From Microbacterium sp. SYP-A9085 (GTDB lineage: Bacteria; Actinomycetota; Actinomycetes; Actinomycetales; Microbacteriaceae), in contig NZ_WJII01000001.1 of NCBI RefSeq assembly GCF_009649635.1, positions 868,001 through 932,000 of the forward strand: a stretch of 64,000 nt of DNA, read 5' to 3'. The position numbers and the translations under genes were made by a program. The notes under the pieces were generated by a model. The model had not been told where the DNA came from, searched no databases, and worked only from the letters and a program-made list of their open reading frames with translations. The first letter of the stretch is position 1; each line of letters begins with the position of its first letter. Below, one piece after another: positions 17,924-25,925 of the stretch.

Positions 17924-18337
17924 ATGACATTGGCACGTGACATCATGACGTCGGCACCGCGGTGCGTCGGCGAGAACGACACGCTCGCCGACGCGGCCCG
18001 GCTGATGAAGGAACTGGATGTCGGGGCCCTGCCCATCTGCGGCGAGGACAAGCTGCTCAAGGGCATGGTCACCGACCGAGACATCGTCGTGAAGTGCCTC
18101 GCCGCGGGCGGTGACCCGCGCACCGCGACGGCCGGGTCCCTCGGAGAAGGCAAGCCCATCACCGTCCACGCGGATGACGACATCCGCGACGTCCTCACGG
18201 TGATGAGCGAGCACCAGATCCGACGGGTGCCGGTCATCGAGGACCACGATCTGGTCGGGATCATCGGCCAGGCCGATGTGGCCCTCGCACTCGCGCCGGA
18301 AGCCACGGGGGAGACGGTCGCAGAGATCTCGAGGTGA
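17924..18337 (+). CDS. CBS-domain-pair protein
   Basis: This 137-residue protein is made of two CBS motifs (about 8-60 and 75-128) that form one Bateman module. The repeated hallmarks are ARDIMTSAP, MVTDRDI, RRVPVIED and VGIIGQADV. Such modules bind adenine nucleotides and sense energy or redox state. No catalytic domain is attached, so it would act by partner binding. AGGAAAGGGA precedes ATG 17924. It converges on the next gene with 4 bases between the stops. Confidence 0.88.
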   Translation: MTLARDIMTSAPRCVGENDTLADAARLMKELDVGALPICGEDKLLKGMVTDRDIVVKCLAAGGDPRTATAGSLGEGKPITVHADDDIRDVLTVMSEHQIRRVPVIEDHDLVGIIGQADVALALAPEATGETVAEISR

Positions 18338-18341
18338 CGCC

Positions 18342-18674
18342 TCAGTCTGATTCGGCGCCGGAGGCGAACGTCTCGTTCGTCTCCGGCTCGGGCACCAGGC
18401 GGAGCCCGGTCAGCGAGTTCGCCTCTTTGGCGAGGGCCTCCAGCCATTGCCGGTTCAGTTCGGGCAGCCGGCTGCCGTAATACTTGAACACCAGGTTGGA
18501 GCGCGAGTTCAGCCAGACGGCCGTGCGGCCCTGCCCGAGCGAGGCGTCGTCCTGCCATGTGAACGGGAACGCCTCGTCGCGACGCAGCTTGTCCGCGATG
18601 ATGAACTGGACGTGCGCGAGCGCGCGATCCTCGATCTCGATCTTGACGGTGCCCTCGTAGATGAAACGGCCCAT
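18342..18674 (-). CDS. DUF7882-type protein, paralogue A
   Basis: This 110-residue protein starts MGRFIYEGTVKIEIEDRAL and continues with the block AHVQFIIADKLRRDEAF, a TAVWLNSRSNLVFKYYGSR strand segment and a LVPEPE end. It is one of four members of the same family within 3 kb. The family is common in Microbacteriaceae and, to my knowledge, uncharacterised; some entries carry an unsupported DNA-ligase label. The start at 18674 is set by alignment with the other copies; the frame extends 8 codons further. Confidence 0.75.
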   Translation of the reverse strand: MGRFIYEGTVKIEIEDRALAHVQFIIADKLRRDEAFPFTWQDDASLGQGRTAVWLNSRSNLVFKYYGSRLPELNRQWLEALAKEANSLTGLRLVPEPETNETFASGAESD

Positions 18675-18700
18675 TCGGTGGCTCCTCGAGGGCGTCACGG

Positions 18701-18892
18701 TCAGGTTTCCCGACGGCGCCTCTTCTCGGCATCCGCGTGGTCTTTCTTTGCCCCTCGCACCACGATATCGGGCGCCGTGTCGTCCGGGGCGTACTCCGCG
18801 CCGTGCTCGCGCGCTTCGGCGTCGGTGGGAACACCCTCGGGTGCTGTGTCACCGGCATCGGAGAGTCGGTCGGGGTCGGCATCCTTGTCCAT
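18701..18892 (-). CDS. Small charged hydrophilic protein
   Basis: This 63-residue protein begins MDKDADPDRLSDAGDT and ends in a Lys/Arg-rich tail (AEKRRRRET). No membrane segment or known motif is seen. The start at 18892 has AGAGG about 9 bases upstream. It lies 26 bases before paralogue A on the same strand. Function unknown; the composition resembles other small stress-block proteins. Confidence 0.55.
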   Translation of the reverse strand: MDKDADPDRLSDAGDTAPEGVPTDAEAREHGAEYAPDDTAPDIVVRGAKKDHADAEKRRRRET

Positions 18893-19043
18893 GGCGTGGC
18901 CTCTCGGTCGAAGCGATGCCGCGACGGTACCCGGAGACGACGGTGCCGGCACCCGGGTTGACACGTGCCAGAACCACAGTTTTGCGTCAAGCCCCTTCCC
19001 CCAGTGCGTCGTGTCGGGGATGCTTGCGGACGGAGGTGTGATC

Positions 19044-19508
19044 ATGACGAAAGCCGAGGATCTGACCACGCACGCCGGGTGGGGTGCGGGCTACCCGCGC
19101 CTGATGATCACGGGCGACGGAGGGCACCGGGAGGTGCCGCTGCGGGAGAGTGTGACGCGCATCGGCTCGGGGCCGGAGGCCGACATCCGGCTCGAGGGCG
19201 TCGCGGCGGTCGCGGGCGAGATCTTCCACGACGAGAATGACGAATACGTGTTCATCCCGCACCAGGAGGGCGAGACGAACGCGCGGCTGCAGCCGATGGA
19301 AACCGCGACCGGCCAGGACGGCGAGGTGCTGCGCACCGGCGCCCGGTTCACCCTGGGGGAGTGGACATTCGTCTATATGCGGGACGAGTACGCCGATCAC
19401 GGGCGCCCGTTCGGCGGACGCGAAGGCGGGGAAGGCGAGTTGCAGCCGGACCAGCCCGCACGGCCGGACTACTCGGCCGACGCGGAGGCCGCGAAAAACG
19501 AGGAATGA
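19044..19508 (+). CDS. FHA-like domain protein
   Basis: This 154-residue protein has a core (about residues 18-112) that matches a forkhead-associated fold. REVPLRESVTRIGSGPEADIRL contains the RIGS turn typical of FHA, followed by EIFHDENDEYVFIP and FTLGEWTFVYMRDE. FHA domains bind phosphothreonine, but the second conserved SxxH is not evident, so phosphopeptide binding is uncertain. The C-terminus is disordered and acidic. GGAGG precedes ATG 19044. The upstream gene is divergent. Confidence 0.7.
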   Translation: MTKAEDLTTHAGWGAGYPRLMITGDGGHREVPLRESVTRIGSGPEADIRLEGVAAVAGEIFHDENDEYVFIPHQEGETNARLQPMETATGQDGEVLRTGARFTLGEWTFVYMRDEYADHGRPFGGREGGEGELQPDQPARPDYSADAEAAKNEE

Positions 19509-19575
19509 CCTGCGCCCGCGGATGAGGTCGTCTCACCGCTGGTGGGCTGGGGTCCGATGGGGGAGAGTGGGCGGT

Positions 19576-19923
19576 ATGGGAACCATGTATTACGGCGGCC
19601 CGGGGACGGCGATCCACATCGAGGATCGTGCTCTCGCGCATCTGAAGATCGTGATAGCGACCAAGCTCCGTCGCGGGGAGAGCTTCACGCTGTCGTGGCG
19701 TCACCCCGAGGACGAGCCGCGCGGCCGCTCGACTATCTGGCTGCACCCCTCGATTCCGCTGCGATTTGTCTTCGACGAGCCCGAGCCTCCGGAATTGAGC
19801 CGCGAGTGGATCCACGACCTCGCGAACTCGGCGAACACGTCCGGCGGGATCATGCTGGTCGCTGAGCACATGGATATAGCGCCCGTCGAGGTGGTCGTGC
19901 CGACCGCTCCACTCGAGGAGTGA
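19576..19923 (+). CDS. DUF7882-type protein, paralogue B
   Basis: This 115-residue member of the family is on the plus strand. It reads MGTMYYGGPGTAIHIEDRAL, then LKIVIATKLRRGESFTLSW, STIWLHPSIPLRFVF and a MLVAEH end. It is the most divergent copy: the Y-x-G-S-R segment is replaced by FDEPEP. GGGGGAGAG lies before ATG 19576. The gene converges on paralogue C with 7 bases between the stops. Confidence 0.75.
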   Translation: MGTMYYGGPGTAIHIEDRALAHLKIVIATKLRRGESFTLSWRHPEDEPRGRSTIWLHPSIPLRFVFDEPEPPELSREWIHDLANSANTSGGIMLVAEHMDIAPVEVVVPTAPLEE

Positions 19924-19930
19924 CGGCAGC

Positions 19931-20260
19931 TCAGTTCAGGGCGCGGGGGATGTCGTCTCCCACGTGCTCGGCCGGCTCGGGCACCAGGTGAAGTCCGGTC
20001 TCCGAGTTCGCCGTATACGAGAGCGCGTCGAGCCAGGCGGCGTTCAGCAGGGGTGCCCGGCTGGTGTCGTACTTGTAGATGAGGGACGACCGCGCCGTGA
20101 CCCACACGCTGGTGCGGCCGCCGACACTGGCATCCTCTCGCCAGCTGAAGTGGAACGACTCCCCGCGGCGCAGCTTGTTGCTGATGACCAGCTGCAGGTG
20201 CGCGAGCGCCCGATCGTCGATTGTGACGCGCAGGGATCCCCCGTAGATGAACTCGCCCAT
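19931..20260 (-). CDS. DUF7882-type protein, paralogue C
   Basis: This 109-residue protein has the family order MGEFIYGGSLRVTIDDRAL, LQLVISNKLRRGESFHFSW, TSVWVTARSSLIYKYDTSR and LHLVPEPAE. It is followed on the same strand by nothing closer than 250 bases and preceded by dps (20291). The basic LRRGESF block and aromatic strands are shared by all four copies. No catalytic residues can be pointed to. Function unknown. Confidence 0.75.
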   Translation of the reverse strand: MGEFIYGGSLRVTIDDRALAHLQLVISNKLRRGESFHFSWREDASVGGRTSVWVTARSSLIYKYDTSRAPLLNAAWLDALSYTANSETGLHLVPEPAEHVGDDIPRALN

Positions 20261-20290
20261 GGCAGGTGCTCCCCCGTCACACCGTGGACG

Positions 20291-20899
20291 TCAGGTCCGC
20301 GGTTCCCGGTTCTCGGCACTGACCATCCAGGACAGCTGTTCGATGCGCTCCAGGATCGTGTGCAGGATGTCGGCCGATGTCGGATCCTCCTCGTCGACCT
20401 CGTCGTGCACCCGCCGGCACGTCCCCGCCACGGCATCCAGCCGCTGCGTCATCTGATCGATGACGTCCTTCGTGGCGATCTCCCCGGGCGGAAGCGGTGG
20501 CAGGCTCGTCGCCTGCGCGACAACGTCCGTGCGGCCGTCGGGCGACGCGTGGAGGGCCCGCATCCGCTCCGCTACGGTGTCCGCGAAGACGCGTGCAGCC
20601 GCGATGATCTCGTCCAGCTGCAGATGCGTGTCGCGGAAGTTGCGGCCGACAACGTTCCAGTGCGCCTGCTTGCCCTGCAGGGACAGCTCGATGAGGTCCA
20701 CGAGCACGGCCTGCAGGTGCTGACCCAGCTGCTCCGAGGCCGCGAAGCCCGACTCGGCGTTCTCCTCGACGGTCAGCCGTGCTCCGTCGCCCGTCGCCTC
20801 GCGCGCGCCGCCGACGTCGCCCTTGTGCTTCGCGCCGGTCTTCGCCTTGGATCCCGTCTTCTGCTTGGACCCGGACTTCTGCTTCGTCGTGATACTCAT
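20291..20899 (-). CDS. dps: Dps-family DNA-binding ferritin-like protein
   Basis: This 202-residue protein stores iron as a ferritin-like dodecamer and protects DNA. The Dps core begins near residue 50. Ferroxidase ligands are visible in KQAHWNVVG (His), HLQLDEII (Asp/Glu) and FADTVAERM (Glu). Before it is a tail of about 30 residues with repeated Lys-Ser/Thr/Gln units (TKQKSGSKQKTGSKAKTGAK), which suits electrostatic DNA binding. ATG 20899 starts exactly at that tail. It sits between two DUF7882 genes. Confidence 0.9.
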   Translation of the reverse strand: MSITTKQKSGSKQKTGSKAKTGAKHKGDVGGAREATGDGARLTVEENAESGFAASEQLGQHLQAVLVDLIELSLQGKQAHWNVVGRNFRDTHLQLDEIIAAARVFADTVAERMRALHASPDGRTDVVAQATSLPPLPPGEIATKDVIDQMTQRLDAVAGTCRRVHDEVDEEDPTSADILHTILERIEQLSWMVSAENREPRT

Positions 20900-20963
20900 G
20901 CGGGAACGGTAACCACACAGCATCCCCTGACGCATGGGGATTGCCCGGATTGCCGACCGCGTG

Positions 20964-21296
20964 CTAGAGCGCGGGCGAGCTGACCGGTTCGGCGGTGAGC
21001 GCCGCCGGTTCCGGGACCACCCGCAGGCCGCCGATCGAGCTCGCGGTGGTGGCCAGGACCTCGAGCCAGTCCCGATTGATGCTCGGCTGCCGGCTGCCGT
21101 GGAACTTGAACACCAGCGCCGAGCTCTGGTTGATCCACACCGAGGTGCGGCCCTCACCGGTGCCGGGCTCGTCACGCCAGGTGAACGTGAACGGCTCGCC
21201 GCGGCGCAGCTTGTCCGCTATCACCACCTGAAGATGCGCGAGGGTGCGGTCCTCGATCTCGATCTTGACCCGATTGTCGTAGCTGAGGTATCCCAT
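20964..21296 (-). CDS. DUF7882-type protein, paralogue D
   Basis: This 110-residue fourth family copy reads MGYLSYDNRVKIEIEDRTL, LQVVIADKLRRGEPFTFTW, TSVWINQSSALVFKFHGSR and LRVVPEPAA. Its ATG overlaps the stop of the LuxR-type regulator by one base (TGATG), so the two are translationally coupled. That makes this copy the one most directly linked to a regulator. Confidence 0.75.
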   Translation of the reverse strand: MGYLSYDNRVKIEIEDRTLAHLQVVIADKLRRGEPFTFTWRDEPGTGEGRTSVWINQSSALVFKFHGSRQPSINRDWLEVLATTASSIGGLRVVPEPAALTAEPVSSPAL

Positions 21297-21946
21297 CAGG
21301 AGCCGGTCCCATTCTCACGCGCGCCCGACGACAGTCGGAACCCGTGGTCGATTCCCCACAACACCGCGTTCGCGCGGTTCGTCACGCCGATTCGGCGGTA
21401 GCAGGTGCGGATGTGTGTCTTGACCGAGTTGACCGACAGGTGCAGGCGTTCGGCGATCTCGTCGTTGGACCGTCCCTGGGTGATCAGGGCGAGCACTTCG
21501 CTTTCGCGCAGCGTCAGCCCCTCCTCGCGGCCGGGCCAGTCGTTGCCGACCGGTACGACGAAACGGCGCGGGCGCGCATCATCCGGCTGCCGTCCGGTGT
21601 GCACCGCGATCAGCGCTTCCACAAGCTTCGCTGCGGGCAGCTCTTTGGACAGGTACGCGTCCGCGCCGTTGTCAAGGGAGGCCTCCACGAGTTCGCGGTC
21701 GAGATTCCAGCTATAGACCGCGACGCGATTGACGCGGGCGTCGTCGACGAGACGGCGCACGCCCTCGCGATCGCCGGGAAGCGCGGCGAATGTGTCGTAC
21801 AGGGCGACGTCGACGTTCTGGCCGACTCCGTGCCGCACATCCAGTTCGACGACGTTCACCAGGTTGGTGTAACTGCGCAGCATCGCGGCGACACCCTCGA
21901 CGACGACTTCATAGTCGTTGACGATGGCAACCCGGATTTGCTCCAT
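21296..21946 (-). CDS. LuxR/NarL-type response regulator (orphan)
   Basis: This 216-residue protein has an N-terminal receiver-like domain (about 1-120), with VDVALYD as the likely phospho-acceptor strand and AYLSKEL in the position of the conserved Lys. A LuxR helix-turn-helix follows (about 150-205; LTLRESEVLALITQGRSNDEIAERL). No histidine kinase is adjacent. TACAGT ends 6 bases before the ATG, indicating a leaderless message, and an 8-4-8 palindrome covers the -35 region. It probably controls itself, paralogue D and other stress genes. Confidence 0.85.
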   Translation of the reverse strand: MEQIRVAIVNDYEVVVEGVAAMLRSYTNLVNVVELDVRHGVGQNVDVALYDTFAALPGDREGVRRLVDDARVNRVAVYSWNLDRELVEASLDNGADAYLSKELPAAKLVEALIAVHTGRQPDDARPRRFVVPVGNDWPGREEGLTLRESEVLALITQGRSNDEIAERLHLSVNSVKTHIRTCYRRIGVTNRANAVLWGIDHGFRLSSGARENGTGS

Positions 21947-21967
21947 GTTGTCACTGTAGCGAGACGG

Positions 21968-21987
21968 GTATCACCCATAGGGGTGAT
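21968..21987. promoter_or_regulatory. Probable operator at the LuxR-type regulator promoter
   Basis: The sequence TATCACCCATAGGGGTGATA has two perfect 8-base arms around ATAG. Read on the minus strand, it covers the -35 position relative to the -10-like TACAGT next to the regulator's ATG (21946). LuxR-type regulators usually bind such dyads. Autoregulation is the simplest reading. Confidence 0.6.
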
Positions 21988-22034
21988 ATTTGGGCCACGC
22001 AGACCGGCCGGTTGCCGCCCCGAGGGTGAAGGAG

Positions 22035-22802
22035 TTAGTCCGCAGCGCGCTCGCGCGCGAGTGTGGTGGCGTCCGGGTCGACGTCGACGCAGAGGATGTC
22101 GGGCCTCGGCCCGAGCTCGCCGAGGACAGTTCCCATCGGGTCGATCACGAGGCTCGTCCCGATCGAGACGGGCGGCGCCTGGCACACTCCCGCCACGACG
22201 ATGACGTTCTCGATAGCGCGCGCAGCGGCGAGGACCCGCCACTGGTCCACCTTCTGTGGACCGGGGACCCAGGAAGCGCAGACGGCGAGAATGTCGGCCC
22301 CGGCCGCCGAGAGCTCAGATGCGACCGTGGGATGTCGCAGGTCGTTGCACGCCATCACGCCGACGTGCATGCCCGCGATCGGCATCACGACATGCCGCGG
22401 GGGCTCCGGGCGGGAGATCCACTGCGACTCCCGGAAACCATACGCGTCGTAGAGGTGGATCTTCCGGTACGCGCCGACGAGCGTCCCGTCCGCGTCGATG
22501 CCGATGAGCGTGTTGTAGGGCTGCGCGCCGTCCGGATGGGCCTCGACCATCCCGGCGATCACGGCGATGCCGTGCTCGCGGGCCAGCGCGCGCAGGGCGG
22601 ATGCGAACGGGCCGTCGACGGGTTCGGCGACGGCGGCGAAGCTGCCGTCCACGACCTTCTTCTCGTACATCGCGTACTCGGGGAACAGGAGGAGGTCGGC
22701 GCCTCGCGCGGCCGCATCGTCGAACCCGGTGCGGATCAGCGCGAGGTTGTGCGCGGTGTCCGTGCCGGAGTCGATCTGGGCGAGCGCGAGGCGCACGGTC
22801 AC
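22035..22802 (-). CDS. Carbon-nitrogen hydrolase (nitrilase superfamily) 1
   Basis: This 255-residue thiol amidohydrolase has the Glu-Lys-Cys triad: Glu in LLFPEYAMYEKK, Lys in AYRKIHLYDAYGF, Cys in GVMACNDLRHP. The residue after Cys is Asn where many relatives have Tyr. GTG 22802 overlaps the permease stop by 4 bases (GTGA), which decides the start. With the permease and a second nitrilase it forms a unit for uptake and hydrolysis of an amide, carbamoyl or nitrile compound. The exact substrate is unknown. Confidence 0.85.
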   Translation of the reverse strand: MTVRLALAQIDSGTDTAHNLALIRTGFDDAAARGADLLLFPEYAMYEKKVVDGSFAAVAEPVDGPFASALRALAREHGIAVIAGMVEAHPDGAQPYNTLIGIDADGTLVGAYRKIHLYDAYGFRESQWISRPEPPRHVVMPIAGMHVGVMACNDLRHPTVASELSAAGADILAVCASWVPGPQKVDQWRVLAAARAIENVIVVAGVCQAPPVSIGTSLVIDPMGTVLGELGPRPDILCVDVDPDATTLARERAAD

Positions 22803-24181
22803 TCCGCCGCCGCGACCGGGGTGGGCGTGGCGGCCAGGGTCGGCTCCTCGTCCTTCTCGTACGTCAGCTCGGGCGGGAGCTTGCGGAACCCGCGGGTGAC
22901 GACGGCGAGCACGACGATCCCCACCGCGAGCCAGCTCAGGCCCAGGACGACGGCGTTGGAGTCGAGCTCGGTCAGCAGATACCCGGTGATGATGGCTCCG
23001 ATGGCGGGGATGACGACATAGACGAGGCCGTTCAGGCGTCGCCCGTTCCGGCGTTCCTTCACGTAGTACACGATGACGGAGACATTGACCATTGTGAAGG
23101 CCGTGAACGCGCCGAAGTTGATGAACGACGTGGAGGTCGCGACATCCAGGAAGACCGCCGCGAGGCCGATCACCCCGATCACGACGATGTTGACCATCGG
23201 CGAGCGGAACCGACGGCTGACCGCGCCGAAGATGCGGCGGGGCAGGGCCCCGTCGCGTCCCATCGCGTACAGCAGACGTGCGGCCGACGCCTGCGCTGCC
23301 AGACCCGAGGCGAACTGCGCGATCACGAGGCCGGCGAGGAAGACGGCGCCGAACACGTTGCCGCCGATCGTCATCGCTATCTCGAACGCGGCGGACGAGG
23401 CATCCTGGAACTGCCCGCCGGGGTGGACGAGCTGGGTCGTGTACGACACGAGGATGAAGATGCCGCCGCCGATCAGGGCGATCAGCATGATCGCGCGAGG
23501 AACCGTGCGGGTGGGGTTCTTCGTCTCCTCCGTGAAGGTGGTGACGGCGTCGAAGCCGAGGAACGAGTACGCGGCGATAGCGGCGCCGGCCGACACCATC
23601 GTGAAGTTCGAGGCAGGGTTGGCGAACGGGCCGCCGTCGATCAGGCCGCCCAGGCCCTGGTGGCTGACGACGGAGCCGATCGAGAGGGCCACGAACACGA
23701 CGATGACGAGGATCTGGAACGCCATCATGATGTAGTTCGTGCGGTCGGCCACCTTGATGCCGAGGATGTTGAGGATCGTCGTGATCAGTACGAAGCCGAC
23801 GATCCACACCCAGCCCGGGACGGCGGGGTACTCGGCCTGCAGGTACGCGCCGCCGATGAGCCAGATGACCATCGGCAGGAACATGTAGTCCAGCAGCACC
23901 GCCCAGCCCACGAGGAAGCCGACACGCGAGTCGATGGTGCGCCGCACATACGTGTAGGCGGAACCGGCGACCGGGTAGGCGGTGGCCATCCGGCCGTAGC
24001 TGGATGCCGTGAACAGCATCGCGACGAGCGCGACCAGGTACGCGGATGCGCTCGCGCCGCCGGTGGTCTCGGCGACGACGCCGAAGATGCCCAGGACGAT
24101 GAGCGGGGTCATGTAGGCCAGTCCGAACAGGACCAGCGAGGTGAGCCCGAGTGATCGGGTGAGGTGGGCTTGGGTGGACAT
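22799..24181 (-). CDS. APC-family amino acid/polyamine permease
   Basis: This 460-residue membrane protein has about 12 helices. The hallmark helix 1 is LTSLVLFGLAYMTPLIVLG; GSAYTYVRR and FSFLGFDAVTTFTEETKNP-like segments are typical of the amino acid-polyamine-organocation family. ATG 24181 has AGGAGA just upstream. The C-terminal tail is hydrophilic, with Pro and Ala. Flanked by two amidohydrolases in one operon, it most likely imports their substrate, such as an amino acid or amine derivative. Confidence 0.9.
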   Translation of the reverse strand: MSTQAHLTRSLGLTSLVLFGLAYMTPLIVLGIFGVVAETTGGASASAYLVALVAMLFTASSYGRMATAYPVAGSAYTYVRRTIDSRVGFLVGWAVLLDYMFLPMVIWLIGGAYLQAEYPAVPGWVWIVGFVLITTILNILGIKVADRTNYIMMAFQILVIVVFVALSIGSVVSHQGLGGLIDGGPFANPASNFTMVSAGAAIAAYSFLGFDAVTTFTEETKNPTRTVPRAIMLIALIGGGIFILVSYTTQLVHPGGQFQDASSAAFEIAMTIGGNVFGAVFLAGLVIAQFASGLAAQASAARLLYAMGRDGALPRRIFGAVSRRFRSPMVNIVVIGVIGLAAVFLDVATSTSFINFGAFTAFTMVNVSVIVYYVKERRNGRRLNGLVYVVIPAIGAIITGYLLTELDSNAVVLGLSWLAVGIVVLAVVTRGFRKLPPELTYEKDEEPTLAATPTPVAAAE

Positions 24182-24206
24182 CGTCGTCTCCTGTCGGGTG
24201 GTGCTG

Positions 24207-25085
24207 CTATCGGATCTGTCGGGTGGAGTGCTGGGGCTCCCAGCGGTGCGGGTCGATGCGTCCCTCGTACAGGGGGAGTGCGAGCGAGGCGTCCGTGGGC
24301 AGGAACTGCGACCACATGCGGTTGGTGCCGGCGGTGCCGCTCTCGCGGACGCGGTCGACACTGCCGAGGTCGAGGGTCACGTACAGGACGTCCGGGTCGA
24401 CGCCGGCGGCCGCGAGGACGGCGCCCTCGGGGTCCACGACGATGCTCTGGCCTTCACCGTCGGGTCCGGCGCAGTTCACGCTCACGGTGAAGGTCTGGTT
24501 GACGATCGAGTTCGCGCGGGCGAGCACGAGCTCCTGGGCGCGGTCGGGGGTCGTGGTCCGCACGATGTTGACGACGACCTCGGCGCCCATCCAGGCGAGG
24601 TGGCGGGTCACCTCGGGGAACCAGGAGTCGTAGCAGATCGAGAGCCCGATCGTCCCGGCGGGCAGGTCGCACGTCACGAACCGGTCGCCGGGGTCGTACG
24701 GCTCGAACGGCCGCCAGGGGAAGATCTTGCGGTACGACGCGGCCAGTGCGCCGTCGGGCGCGATCGTGAGAGCCGTGTTGAAGAGCTCGCCGTGCTCGCC
24801 GTGCTCGCAGATGCTGCCGGGGACAAGCCAGACCCCGGCATCCCGGGCTATGTCGCCCAGACGCTCGACGAACGCGCCGTCCAGCGGGACGGATGCCGCG
24901 CGCCGGCGCTGCGCGTCCTCAGCGGCGGGCCAGGGTCCGGAGCCGAACAAGTGCAGTTCCGGGTAGACGACCAGGTCGGCCCCGGCATCCGCGTGCCGCC
25001 GGACGTCGGCGGCGAAGTCGTCCAGGGGCGTGCCGATCGGGAGGGCGGCGGCCTGGACGGCGGCGATGCTGAGTGTGCGGGACAC
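24207..25085 (-). CDS. Carbon-nitrogen hydrolase (nitrilase superfamily) 2
   Basis: This 292-residue protein carries the triad Glu in VVYPELHLFG, Lys in SYRKIFPW and Cys in LSICYDSWFPE, with the CYDSWFPE context close to amidases and N-carbamoyl hydrolases. The start is GTG 25085, preceded by AAGGAGG at ideal spacing. It is the first gene of the three-gene unit and is divergent from the GntR regulator. It is clearly different from nitrilase 1, so the two may act on successive substrates. Confidence 0.88.
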   Translation of the reverse strand: MSRTLSIAAVQAAALPIGTPLDDFAADVRRHADAGADLVVYPELHLFGSGPWPAAEDAQRRRAASVPLDGAFVERLGDIARDAGVWLVPGSICEHGEHGELFNTALTIAPDGALAASYRKIFPWRPFEPYDPGDRFVTCDLPAGTIGLSICYDSWFPEVTRHLAWMGAEVVVNIVRTTTPDRAQELVLARANSIVNQTFTVSVNCAGPDGEGQSIVVDPEGAVLAAAGVDPDVLYVTLDLGSVDRVRESGTAGTNRMWSQFLPTDASLALPLYEGRIDPHRWEPQHSTRQIR

Positions 25086-25142
25086 GATGACCTCCTTGTC
25101 GTGCGTCCGCGGTCACGGATGCGGCTGAGACTTAAAATAGAT

Positions 25143-25159
25143 CACAATGAACGATTATG
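25143..25159. promoter_or_regulatory. Candidate GntR operator
   Basis: An imperfect inverted repeat, CACAAT-GAACG-ATTATG, matches 5 of 6 bases per arm. It lies in the A/T-rich part of the 99-base divergent gap between nitrilase 2 and the GntR gene. FadR-type regulators usually bind short dyads of this size in such gaps. Confidence 0.4.
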
Positions 25160-25184
25160 TCCAGTCCGTGGATAGGGTGGTGTC

Positions 25185-25925
25185 ATGTCGAGCGCAGGCG
25201 ATGCGGCGGGCGGCGCTCTGGATGACCCGGGATTGACGGGGATCACGCGACTGTCCGCGTCGGACACCGTCCGTGCGCGCATCGCGCTAGCCGTCGAGCT
25301 GGACCTCATCGCTCCGGGGGAGCGGCTGCCGCGCGATGCCGAGATAGCGTCGGCGCTGGATGTCAGCGAGATGACGGTGCGCCGCGCGCTGGAGGCGATG
25401 GCCGAGGACGGGCTCGTCGAGCGGCGGCGCGGGCGGAGGGGCGGCACGTTCACGACCGGGCGCCGCGACAGCGTGCCGGACCGCGCCGCGGAGGTGTTCC
25501 GGGAGGATGCCGCGGAGGTGCACCGCCTGATCGATGTGCGCACGCTGTTCGAGTGCACGCTCGTGCACCACGCAGCGGTCGCGGCGACCGATGAGGAGAT
25601 CGCGGAGATGGCGGCGTGCGTCGCGGCGGCGGCGTCCGCGCAGGACTGGAGCGCCTATCACCGCGCAGACGAGCGGTTCCACCTGGCGGTTGCCCAGGCG
25701 AGCGGCCTCGCATGGGCGATCCCGCCGTACCGCGAGGTGCTGGCCGAGCTGTACACGTATTTCATCCCGTACCCGATCGACCGGCTGCACCGCGCCAACG
25801 AGGACCACGCCCGGATCGTGGATGCCATCCGCGGCCGTGATGCGGTCGCCGCCGTCGCGCACATGCGCGAGCATGTGCAGGTCCTGCACCGGACGATGTA
25901 TGTCGGGGGCGCCGCGGACGGGTGA
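25185..25925 (+). CDS. GntR-family regulator with FCD domain
   Basis: This 246-residue regulator has an N-terminal winged helix (about 25-90; LPRDAEIASALDVSEMTVRRAL) and a C-terminal FCD ligand-binding helical domain with metal-type ligands (DERFHLAVAQASG; ANEDHARIVDAI). Divergence from the nitrilase-permease genes suggests it represses them until its ligand appears. ATG 25185 lacks a Shine-Dalgarno but has TAGGGT ending 6 bases before it, so the message is probably leaderless. Confidence 0.88.
   Translation: MSSAGDAAGGALDDPGLTGITRLSASDTVRARIALAVELDLIAPGERLPRDAEIASALDVSEMTVRRALEAMAEDGLVERRRGRRGGTFTTGRRDSVPDRAAEVFREDAAEVHRLIDVRTLFECTLVHHAAVAATDEEIAEMAACVAAAASAQDWSAYHRADERFHLAVAQASGLAWAIPPYREVLAELYTYFIPYPIDRLHRANEDHARIVDAIRGRDAVAAVAHMREHVQVLHRTMYVGGAADG

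Noticed and set aside
18342..18674. ATP-dependent DNA ligase annotation for the DUF7882 copies
   Set aside because: The proteins are about 110 residues and lack the KxDG nucleotidyl-transfer motif and any ligase domain.
15356..18990. Recurrent GTCAA/TTGAC pentamers before stress genes (15356, 16920, 16960, 17854, 18958, 18986) as a special sigma-factor box
   Set aside because: No conserved second box is found at a fixed distance, and only one (16920) pairs with a good -10. The excess could be chance or ordinary -35 elements.
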